A DNA stretch of 64,000 nucleotides from Nelumbo lutea. Taxonomy: Eukaryota > Streptophyta > Magnoliopsida > Proteales > Nelumbonaceae. The translations under genes were made by a program, and so were the position numbers. The stretch covers positions 7,181,728 through 7,245,727 of the forward strand of contig JAKGHH010000008.1 in assembly GCA_022828595.1 (NCBI GenBank), written 5' to 3'. Below the pieces are notes generated by a model. The model ran no database searches, was not told the origin of the DNA, and worked only from the letters and a program-made list of their open reading frames with translations. Positions within the stretch are counted from its first letter, which is position 1, and each line of letters begins with the position of its first letter. Shown here in pieces: positions 1 to 9,489 of the stretch.

Positions 1-166
1 TTCCCATATAACACCTTAATAAGATCAAAGAAGATATCATAAGCAGTTATATTACAAATATTGAGATTGATTTTCGTTTAGCTCTGACTAAAGTTGTAAT
101 ACTAGAAAGAAAACTAAAATCTAAAAGGGTCTACACCCAACAATGACCGAAGAAAATACTAAAGCT

Positions 167-960
167 CTGTTTGGTTTGTGAGAAGATTTGTGTGCGATGG
201 GAAAGTGTAAAAATTTACATTTCGATTGTTTGGTTTTACATATGGAAAAATAATAAGAAAAACACTGTTATGAGCTAGTTCTTCGTCGGATTCATGTAAG
301 ATGAAGAACAGAGCTCCATGACTACTTTGGCGATCAAAGAAAGAGAGGGAAAATGAGGGAATGAGAGAGAGATAGGAGTGTCGAGAAAGTATCTGGTGAA
401 GATTGCTGCTGCCCCTCGTAGATCCCTCGTAGATCGCCACTACCCCATGTAGATCCCTAACCCCGCAGATCCCTCGCATATTGTCGTTGCCCCTCGTAGA
501 TCCCTCGCATATCGCCACTGCCCCTCACAGATCACCGTTGCCCTTGTAGATCCCTAACCCCGCAGATCCCTCGCATATTGCCGCTGCCCTTTGCAAATCA
601 CAATTGCACCTCACAGAAGAGAGAAGAGAAAGAGAGGAAGCCAGGAAGAATAGGAAGAAGAAGAAGAAGGTGAGGGAGAAGAGAGAAGAGGAAGATAGAG
701 GGAGATCGTTGCAGATCGCCGCTGCCCCTCGCACTAGTTCTTTGCCAGCATCTGGTGAAGAAGAAGGCCAGTAATAGTCAGTTCAATGATAACAATGGTT
801 TCTCGAGTTTTTTCTATCGTGATTGCACGGTTTTGATGCGACCCCGATTCCATGGTTTTGAAATTGACATCCTACATTTTTCTCATCTCATTCATCTATT
901 TCCCTCAAAACAAATGAGAGAAAAAGGGAATACATTCCCATCCCATAAACCAAACGAAAC
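167..960. mobile_element. Non-autonomous hAT-like TIR element
   Basis: The ends are imperfect terminal inverted repeats: CTGTTTGGTTTGTG at the left against CGTTTGGTTTATG read from the right. The element is flanked on both sides by the same 8 bp, CTAAAGCT (159-166 and 961-968), the target-site length of hAT transposons. There is no transposase ORF inside; the middle is purine/pyrimidine-biased tandem repeat. Class assignment is by target length only, so another superfamily is possible. Confidence 0.7.
410..735. repeat. Imperfect tandem repeats with GATCCCTCG core
   Basis: Repeated short units built from GATCCCTCGTAGATCGCC / ACTGCCCCTC occur many times in tandem, followed by a GA-rich stretch (610-705). 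They lie inside the hAT-like element and explain the apparent minus-strand ORFs here, which are low-complexity products. Confidence 0.6.
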
Positions 961-1658
961 CTAAAGCTTAAAAAGTCAGGAGAAGAAGTTTTCTTCCATG
1001 AACTATCCTACCATCAAAGATTAGTGGGTAAAAGTATGAAAAGTTAGATTTTAAACTTCCTTGTATGGGAAGATGTAGACTACCTTTGGGCTATGGCTTG
1101 GAATGATTGGATACAGCTTATGAGAACCGAAGTTGCAGAGCAACCCGTTCTCCTTTCGAATATGAATGTTGACTTGGAAGGGTGTCCACTATCTACTCTA
1201 GAATCTAGATGCGCACAACGGTCTGTTTACAACCCGGCAAAGTGCAAACCCCCACCAGTCAAATGAAATATGGAGAAAAAAAAAAAGAAAAGAAAAAACA
1301 AAGAGGAGGGGAAAATAAGTACCGTCGTGATTTGTGAAGAGAGAGAGACTACTCGGCTAGGATGCGAATTGGATATGGGACCAGGACAGCGTTGAGAAGT
1401 TGAGAGCTCAAGGAAGCGTGGGCGCGTGCTTTTGGAAGATAGCACGATGTGGACATTTTTGTCCCTTGCTTTGTTTTATTTATCCTAGTTTTAATAATAA
1501 TAATAATACTAGAACTAGCTAGACTAGTCAATGAAATAGCAGGCAAAGCTGTCCATAGCCATTAGCTGATCATATTCTTTCTCTTAACAACTAATTAATC
1601 TCTCAACAAGTTTGTCTTTCTTTCTTTTTTACCTACTTCCCCATCTCCATCCCCCACC

Positions 1659-1708
1659 AATACATTCAATACATTCAATACATTCAATACATTCAAGAGA
1701 GAGAGAGA
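1659..1708. repeat. 10-bp tandem repeat (AATACATTCA) plus GA run
   Basis: Four near-perfect copies of AATACATTCA are followed by a short (GA)n tract. No coding sequence is associated. Confidence 0.7.
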
Positions 1709-1811
1709 TGCATTGGCCTAAAACGTTGTTGTCCATCACAAATTCACAGTAGGAGAGGAAAATCGGTATTTTTAAAAATAACCCAAAAAATGAAATTAAC
1801 ATATACATTAA

Positions 1812-1929
1812 GGTTATGTTTGGTTTGAAGGAAAAGATAGGGAAAGAAAGGGAAATGTATGAAAACCTATATAAAGTTTGTAAAGGTTTCCTTGTCTTTC
1901 TCTACTTTTTCCTTTAAATCAAACATAAC
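1812..1929. mobile_element. MITE family A, copy 1
   Basis: A 118-bp foldback with ends GGTTATGTTTGGTTTGAAGG and its complement, flanked by TTAA on both sides (1808-1811, 1930-1933). The arms contain complementary GGAAAAG / CTTTTTCC tracts, so almost the whole element can form a hairpin. Two more relatives lie at 16238-16366 and 61009-61077. Confidence 0.75.
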
Positions 1930-1959
1930 TTAATGATTCAAGTGTTCAACCATTTAGGC

Positions 1960-3004
1960 TAAATAAATCAAACCATGATATCATAATTAAAAAAAAAAAT
2001 TATGAAGATTAGATAAAAATACAAGAAAAAAAACTTTTGAGCAACATTGAACAAATTTTCATCATTAAAATTAAAAACTATATATATATATATAAAGTGT
2101 AATTAATAAGAATAGTTTTTTTTTTTGCAAATGATGAAAATAATTTTTTTTTTTTGGAAATTAAGAAATTCTAGCACTGGTTCAGCCGACAAGTTGAAAA
2201 CACTTATGTGCATTCACAGAAAGTCCTAGCTAGTAGCTTAAGGACCTAGCTGCGTCAAATGTAGTTGGAAAGACAACTGCAAGCGTGTCACAAGATGTAG
2301 AACCGAGTATTGGAGGTTTCTCATGGTTGACATTTTCTATGGTTTTGATCATCAACTCATGTGCTGTCTTGGTCTCTAGTAACCTCTAACTGAATGGAAG
2401 ATTAATTCTGCAAAAAATTGTCAACGGCCATGTATGCCTTTAGTTCGAGGGTGGTAATTAGGTTTCCCTTCTATTTGTTATTGAAACTCAACCAATCTTT
2501 ATCCACCCTGAAATGGCTTTTGCATTCTACGTATTTGTATATTTGTTTTTGTACTCCTTTTAAACTGATCCTTCGTGAAAATTTAACCGTTTCAATTTGA
2601 CTCTATACTTCCGGTTAATGGATCAGGATAGACCTGATCCCAAACATGAATGAACCCAGTGATGGCCAGTGCCGATCAATTGGGCTTTATTTGGGTCTGA
2701 GTTGTCTGACCAAGCGAGACCTTATTTATAAGTTACAAAATTTTAGCCTATTGACCATAACTCTTCCTGCTCACACTTGTCGAAATATCTTATGGGTCCC
2801 TTATTTTAAATGATCATTTTAGACATGTTAAATGAAGTTATTACCGATAAACCATGAGAAGTATATGTAACGACAAAGTTGTGTTCTAAGGCAGGGCTTG
2901 GTCAACCCCAGTTTCTCCGTAATGTCTATTCATTAAATTAATAGCCTTTTCCGACACGAGAGAAAGCCAAAATCCACAAAATTAATGGATACCATTCTTT
3001 GGAA
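1960..3004. other. Non-coding AT-rich stretch
   Basis: No ORF here resembles a known protein. It holds poly-A/T runs, a short (TA)n and one unremarkable unique segment (2160-2600). Confidence 0.5.
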
Positions 3005-3290
3005 CCATCGTTTTCATAATCCGACCAGACCGGATGGTTGGACCGAAAAAATTGGGAACCGGTCAAGTGATCAGATTTGTTTTTCCCTAAAATCAGATTT
3101 TTTAAAAAATTGTTGATTTTGGTCAGTAAATCACTGATTCAGACGATTAATCGTTCAAACGGTTTTAACCATTATTTTTTATTTTTTTATCATAATGGAA
3201 TGATCGTTTTGATTCGAAAAATCAAACCATTCGATCTGAGAACTGGACCCCTGACCATTTCGTTCTCTTGGTTGATTTTAAAAACCTTGA
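3005..3290 (+). repeat. Dispersed repeat family K, copy 1
   Basis: Shares with 52008-52255 and 52655-52893 the order GGTCAGTAAATCA, a TTGAACCG/TCGTTCAAACGG-like block, an A/T-rich middle, CTGACCA-TTCGTT, and the end GATTTTAAAAACCTTGA. Minus-oriented relatives lie at 16995-17300 and 55288-55420. It has no coding capacity, and class is unknown. Confidence 0.55.
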
Positions 3291-3555
3291 TTGGAGATCA
3301 CAATGCGCGTGCGGCGTGTCTGATACCATGTGTCCTTCAAATGAATGTGTATACTTGAAAATTCATATACACACCAAACCTTCTCGAATGTGAAAATATA
3401 TTTTGTGAAAATTTAACCAATAACATGTAATCAGACTTTAATTTATTGGTTGAGATATGAATTTAATATGTAGCCAATATTGTTGAATACACGAAATATA
3501 GTTGAACTAAACATTCACAATTAATAACCAACAGAGATGCACTAATTTGACCATA

Positions 3556-4531
3556 CAAGGGAGCGTTTTACAATGTGAATTTTAAAACCAAATCAAAACC
3601 ATCTTGTTAATTTGAAAGCAAATTACAGAAAACATGTTCTTGGCTATATGTGTTTTGGTTTTTTAAAACTGAAACCAAAACCATGTTATTGAATGCGGAT
3701 TCAAAATCATGTTTTCATATGATTATCTAACATTGTGTTCCCTTAATTATATATTAGAAAACTTGTTTTTGTTTTAAAAATCTAATATTTTGTTTGTTTC
3801 AAAAACATGTTGTGAGTGGTATGGTAAGGCTGAGTGTGGTGGTCTCCTTGAAGGATGAAGGAAGGTTGGGAACAAGGGTAGGGTACAAACTTCTATTGAC
3901 AAAGTCGTGTGTTTGTTATGATTCATGCCTCCTTTTATAGGAAGAGATCCCGTGATTATCGGGAGACATTGTTAAAAATTTGTTACGTGTCATATGAAAT
4001 ATCTCCAGAACAAGGCTTCCTTTCGTCTGAGGATTTTCATAATATATGTGTGCTATTTCTTTTTGTGGGTATCCTATATTGACGTGGCGTGGGTAGCACC
4101 AGGGCTAGTTTGACATGTCCTACTTAATCCTACTAGATGTCTTGTTGGCTTTGAACTCATCACAGGTTCGTGATGGCTTTGAGCTCATCGCAAGTTTGCA
4201 ATGGCTTTGATGAGCTCATTGCAAGTTTGCGATGGCTTTGAGCTCATCACAAGTTCATATTGAGTCGTAAACTTGTTGCAAGTGTTCGTTGGCTTGTGTC
4301 TCACCGTGAGCGTTTATGTGGCTTTGGTTAGGAACTTTCATTGCCTTTAGAGTCATAATAAACAATATGTACTTACATATGTATTGTTTTTTAACCAAAA
4401 CCACTTTTTTTTTTGTTTTTTTCCTTTGAAAACAAAAATATAATTCAAGAACATATTTTTTGTTTTTTGCTAATGTGGTAATTCTAAAGACAAATCAAAA
4501 CAAAATCAGCCATATTGCAAAACATCCCTTG
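3556..4531. mobile_element. TIR element family I, copy 1
   Basis: Ends are CAAGGGAGCGTTTTACAATG and, read inward from the right, CAAGGGATGTTTTGCAATAT. Subterminal sequence repeats AACATGTT motifs. The right arm (read inward) ends in a CCACATTAGC block that matches the CCACATCAGC block of the element at 15703-16228, so the two belong to one family. There is no transposase ORF. No clear target duplication was found. Confidence 0.6.
4143..4265. repeat. About 33-bp tandem repeats
   Basis: Four imperfect copies of a unit with GATGGCTTTGAGCTCATCGC and AAGTTTGC lie inside the family I element. No ORF spans them. Confidence 0.7.
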
Positions 4532-5674
4532 TGCTGAGATTTAATTAATCATAATGGGGTAATGAGGATTAAACACTAAACCATTTGATCAAAGTGACTC
4601 TAATACCATCTCAAAGAACCATTTAAGCTGTAAATTGAGATAATTGAAAAAATTAATATTCTCTAACAAATAATATATCAATACCGCCAAAATGCGAGAC
4701 AAATAAAAAGTATGAACTCCCAACTGGGTTGGGCTGATGGAAAATGGACATGGACGTCGACATAAGGTCGGCTCCAGTCGCAGGTCTTGACACTCTCAAA
4801 TTGATCACCATCAATCAACAATTGAGGGAACGCCTCGCAAATAAATTAATTATCCTTTCTATTCAATACTTGGGGTTCAAATTGAATCGTTCCCCAGGTT
4901 GCTTCCAATGTGGTAATAAAAACATCGGTGCAAATTTGTATCATCCGGTGCTAAAATTTTCTTCTGCGTGGGGTCGAAAGGAGAAAGATTTTCATTTAAA
5001 CTTGGTTCGTATGGAAGAGAAAAGAAACGAATTATTTCGTTTAGGAATAGAGAAACAGATCAATGTCATAACTCATAAGAAAATCGAAATTTCAAAGTTA
5101 TTGGTTCACATCAATCTGCGAAGTCCATACTATCGGATGTAGGAAATATTTGTAAAATATATAAGAAAAAGACAAATACGGCAATAATATAACGTGATAA
5201 TGGGTGTGTTACATCAAGAGTGACTCTGTTTATAATGACCGATAATCTGACTATCAAGATTTGCGATGCTAATTGGTCGGTGCAATTGACTAATTGCAGT
5301 TATTTTATCCAGAAAAAAATAATTGCAGTTATTAGACTTTGGAAAACAGCCACCCAAGAAGCCGTCGTCGCTGCTACGGAACTGGTTGGGAGAAGAGAAG
5401 CAAGGGGATCTCCCTGGCACGCCCTCGGAACCAAGAAACTGAGCCTTTCAAAGATATCATCTCAGTCACTCTTGCGAGCGGAGTGAATCGTGACTATGTA
5501 TTCGGTAGCTTAATTCTTAAGTGTTATAATAATTTTTTTGTCCAATCATTTATTAATTTAGTCTGCATTTCCTATTTAAAATTTCTTTCAATAAATTTGA
5601 TTAAAAATCTATTATTAATATTTTTTAAGGATAAACTGCATATACAACTCCATAGATTAGGGATTTGTCAATTA

Positions 5675-5784
5675 GGCTCATTTTGGAAGGAGTATAAATA
5701 CAAGTATATAGAGTGTAAAATCCTGTATTTTGTATGAATTTTTATTATACATATCTGTATTTATAGTCTTTCCAAAATTGAGCC
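5675..5784. mobile_element. MITE family B (Tourist-like), copy 1
   Basis: The ends GGCTCATTTTGGAAGGAGTA and complementary CTTTCCAAAATTGAGCC fold back on each other. It is flanked by TTA on both sides (5672-5674, 5785-5787), the duplication typical of PIF/Harbinger Tourist MITEs. Relatives lie at 6064, 6983, 41479 and 59608. Confidence 0.8.
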
Positions 5785-5795
5785 TTAACTCCTTA

Positions 5796-6060
5796 GACTG
5801 CATTTGGCTGCAATGCAATTTTATCTACACTAATACAGATGTATAGGGAGTGCAAATGAAAAAATGAAAATTCTCATTTAATTTCATTTTAGGTTTTACT
5901 TTACTCTGCTTCATGTCTTAATTTACTTCATTGGTACTATAATCAAGCGAAATAAATTCAAATTTAAAATAAAAATAGATTAGAATTTACACTCAAATCA
6001 TTTGTATTACCATAGTTTTGCATCGGCACAATTTTATTTGCATTGCAACCAAACACAACC
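5796..6060. mobile_element. MITE family C (Tourist-like), copy 1
   Basis: The ends GACTGCATTTGGCTGCAATG and complementary CATTGCAACCAAACACAACC are flanked by TTA (5793-5795, 6061-6063). The right TTA is shared with the left end of the next family B element, so the two are immediately adjacent. Confidence 0.8.
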
Positions 6061-6063
6061 TTA

Positions 6064-6684
6064 GGCTCAGTCTGGAAAGAGTACAAATACAAAAATATAC
6101 CATGCAAAACATTGTATTTTGTATTGCTAAATCTGTATTTGCAGTTAGGGATGGCAATTTCTACATATCAGGTGGATACCTGCTCTTACCCTTCCCACTG
6201 GGGCAGGTTCTACAACCCCTATGGGTATGGGTAAGGTATAATATTAAGCTAAACCCCACCCTTCCCGACTTGCATATTGTTGGAAAGCATAATAAATTTT
6301 ATGTACTATGTGCTGAATTTAATAATATTTTGAATTTTGTGTGATAGATAATTGATAGTTTATGTGTTTTCTATATGCTTTAATCAAATAATTAAAATTT
6401 TGTTGTTTATTTGTGTAATTTTACATATTTATTGCTTATATATGACGAGAAATAATAAGAAATTAGATTAGATGTGTCTTCTAAACCCAATTCACCCCTA
6501 CCCTTGAATGCGGGGAGAGTTTGGATTCTCAAAATCCAATCCATTATGGGTTTTAGGACGGGTATGGGTTGGGAGTTTAGGGAGGTGGGTAGGATCTAGA
6601 ATTTATGAAACCATCCCCAAACCTGCTCCTGTTGCCATCCCTATTTGCCATATACATATTTGTATTTATACTTTTCCCAAAAGG
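6064..6684. mobile_element. MITE family B, copy 2, split by an insertion
   Basis: The left arm is 6064-6144 (GGCTCAGTCTGGAAAGAGTA onward). The matching right arm (TATTTGTATTTATACTTTTC) reappears at about 6651-6680, after a 498-bp inserted element. The last bases of the right end (GAGCC) are lost next to a third element. Confidence 0.65.
6145..6642. mobile_element. TIR element family G, inserted in MITE B
   Basis: Ends TTAGGGATGGCAA and TTGCCATCCCT are complementary. The flanks are ATTTGCAG (6137-6144) and ATTTGCCA (6643-6650), 6 of 8 identical, consistent with an 8-bp hAT-type target duplication. The arms also share complementary GGTGGATACC / GGGTAGG and ACCTGCTC blocks. No transposase is present. 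Confidence 0.65.
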
Positions 6685-6686
6685 TA

Positions 6687-6950
6687 TTTTTTTTTTGTGT
6701 GTCAGATTCTCCCCCTCCCCTTCATGCCTTGTCAAATCCTCGAAATGCCCTTATTCTTTCACTTTTAGGATTATTTTATCCACTTCCACTAATATTATTA
6801 AAAAATATTTTAATTTTGGTCTTCAAAATAAAAAATCTAAACCATTAAAATGAAGCCTCAAAACGAATCAAGAGATCTTGAAAATCCAAATAATTTGCAA
6901 ATAGAAACAATGGGGGGAAGGGGATCTGAGACACACACACAAAAAAAAAA
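6687..6950. mobile_element. Foldback element family H
   Basis: The left arm reads T-run, GTGTGTCAGATTCTCCCC, then CTCCCCTTCATG; the right arm, read inward, has T-run, GTGTGTGTGTCTCAGATCCC, then CTTCCCCCCATTG. The interior is plain AT-rich sequence. The target duplication is obscured by the A/T runs. Confidence 0.55.
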
Positions 6951-6982
6951 GTTGAGGGAGATGGGTGATAACCCACCCTCAT

Positions 6983-7053
6983 GGCTTAGTTTGGAAGGAG
7001 TGTAAAAACAAATATTTGCAGTGAAAAGTCTTGTATTATTCCCAAATTGAGCC
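6983..7053. mobile_element. MITE family B, copy 3 (short)
   Basis: A 71-bp internally deleted derivative with ends GGCTTAGTTTGGAAGGAGTG and CCCAAATTGAGCC. The central part present in copy 1 is missing. Confidence 0.65.
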
Positions 7054-8819
7054 TATGGAAAAATAAGAATAGGGCGGTTGGGTGGGGGATATGAAGTTTA
7101 CCTTTCTTTAAAAAATAAGGGTAATTATTTAAAACTTTCCTTCACTCTTCTACCCATCTCTTAACTTATTCTGACTTTTCAATGCCTCCAAAATCCACCT
7201 TTTCAGACACTTGTCATCCTTAGCAAGATTACAATGATGCCCCTCCATTTAATTAATATATTTTTTAAACAAAATTACAATAATAGATTCGCGTAGGGGA
7301 ATTGAACCATTGATGAATTGTAAGATTTTTTTTTTCAAAAAAAAAAAAAGTAATTTTCTTTTTACATTCACCTTAAGAACAAAAGTCTTTATTAGGAAAT
7401 ATCACTTCAACATACAACTCATCAAACAAAACTCCTTGGTTCCTTCTCTTGTTATCTCCTCCATGTCATGTGTTTCATTAGACGTGCTCTTGTATGTATT
7501 TATAGATTTTTAATGGGACATCTGTCACTAAACAAATGCAAGTTGAAAGCAAGTACCAAGTACTGAACAAACAAGTACAGTGGATCCCATGGTTCTTATT
7601 TTGGAGGGAGAGGAAATATTGGATCTTACCCAGTGATAAAATATTGGATCCCCTGGTTGTTCAATTTTAAGGTGTTAGGACTTTACAGCCTCTAACCAGC
7701 TATTGTGTTCATCTAATCCATTTTGTGATTGTTTTCTTTCTTTTTTTTTTCTTTTTGTGGGGAGGGGGGTGTTCTACACACACTAAATGAAAGTCCACGT
7801 CATTCTCTCTAATCTAAGTAACAAAAAAAGAACTGTTTTCGGTTTTCGAAAAAAATTGTTAGTTTTAGAAACAAGGTCAACTTTTCTAATAAATTTAGAA
7901 AGCAGTGAAATATCAGAAGTACAAATTAAATAGTTTGTGGAAAATTTCATTTTATTACCCTAAATTTTTTGGATAGTGTCAACTTAGTATCTCAACTTTA
8001 AAACATGTCACTGTAGTATCTAAATTTTCAAAAAGTTTCAAATTAACCCAAAACCGTTAATGGATGTTAAATATCATGTAAAAGGATAAAATTGCCTTTC
8101 ACCTATCATCTATTTTCATATGTTGTGCTCACCAATATTTAACTACGCATCTTTCTACTTCGTTTAACAAGGTGTCTATTACAAACTTTTTTCTCTCCTA
8201 AAACTTATGAGCAGATAGTTGAAGATACGTACAAATTCTTTGTCGACATGCAATTGATTTCCATATTCTTGGCTCCCAACCAATGTGGAAAATCGAACAA
8301 GGTGGTTGGGTATGAACGTGGATTCAAGAATACTTTGCTCTTTTTCAGGTTCTCGAGGCTCAAACCCTGGAGAGACGAGAAAGAATGGCTTTGTTGTTGA
8401 AAGCACAAACACAACAATAAATACAAGTATAGATGATGGTAATATAAGTGAGAGAGTACATATATACAGATAAAGCTGTGATTGTTTGTTTGTTTGTTTC
8501 CTTGTCTGAAATCGACGTCTTCAGACTGTTTCAATCCAATCACGTCATAATCATCTCTATAAGTCTCTTCAGATTTTCACTACTGTTTTCTTTTCAAACC
8601 CTTCTGAATCTTCTTATTTCCTTGAAGTGATTGCTTTGTTTCCGTTGGATCTTCAAGTTTTTCTTATACTCGTCTTTGAAATTTGTTTCTGGTTTCCTGG
8701 TTTTCACGGATCTTTTGTCTTGTTTTGAATTGGTTCTCCATGGATATTAAGTAGAAGAAATCCCGGTGGAAATGGTTGTAGCGTTTTTGTTCAACTTTGT
8801 ATTGTGTTTCGTGGGAACT
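7054..8819. other. Intergenic, no gene recognised
   Basis: AT-rich sequence with homopolymer runs. Around 7940-8110 there is a decayed block of phrases such as TAGTATCTCAACTTT and GTAGTATCTAAATTTT, resembling one arm of a long-TIR element like that at 58835, but no second arm was found. ORFs at 8179-8630 match no family I know. Confidence 0.4.
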
Positions 8820-9238
8820 TTGAACGTTAACAGTCATCAACTGTTAACTACTTTTTAAATAGTCACAATGTTTGAAATTGTGACTGTTTAAGGTGCCTTC
8901 TCTAAACCAGCACCCACATTTTCATCATACCTCTTTACAAATTATTTAAGGAGCATGGATCAGATTCTAAAACACACAATTTCGAAATCCACACTTCCCT
9001 TCTCTCTCTCAGTCCGGTTTGCTACAGTCTCACAAAATGTTTCCTTGGAGACTTTTCAAATTTGCTGGTTACAGATTCTCATCCAAGGCTCTGTTGTATC
9101 CTGGGAACGAATTTGCTTGTAACCCAACAACAAACTCAGTAAAACTGAGTGGGGGCAAATAACGTTCTAAAGACAGTGTCTTGAGACGCGCCTCAGAGCT
9201 TCTCCTCCAAAGTTACAGCGACCCCATCTTCTCCAACA
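8820..9238 (+). repeat. Copia 5' LTR, 5'-truncated
   Basis: Aligns with the last ~420 bp of the 3' LTR, sharing GTTAACTACTTTTTAAA, GTATCCTGGGAACGAATTT and the end TTCTCCAACA. The first ~390 bp of the 3' LTR, from TGTTGGG, has no counterpart here; unrelated sequence lies upstream instead. Confidence 0.8.
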
Positions 9239-9489
9239 ATTTTAGAACGTTAATTTGCAATGAAAGCGGAAGCAAGCATGATTTCAATCAAGATGATGAA
9301 CTAAGATCTTGTTCGACTAGACTAGTTCGACGGAGCAAATTTCAGCCGATAGCAAGACAATATGATCTTTTTTCTGACCACACTAAAGCTATACTATCTG
9401 CTGGATCCGAATCTGCAATCACTTCTCGAACCCACTGATAAAGACTCATAGAAACTAAAGAATGAAAGAGCAAAACGAGAAGATGACTC

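Noticed and set aside
4744..5142. 132-codon plus-strand ORF
   Set aside because: No motif, domain or splice context; composition is unremarkable and it lies between transposable elements.
7940..8110. Possible arm of a long-TIR element
   Set aside because: Only one arm could be seen, so no element could be delimited.
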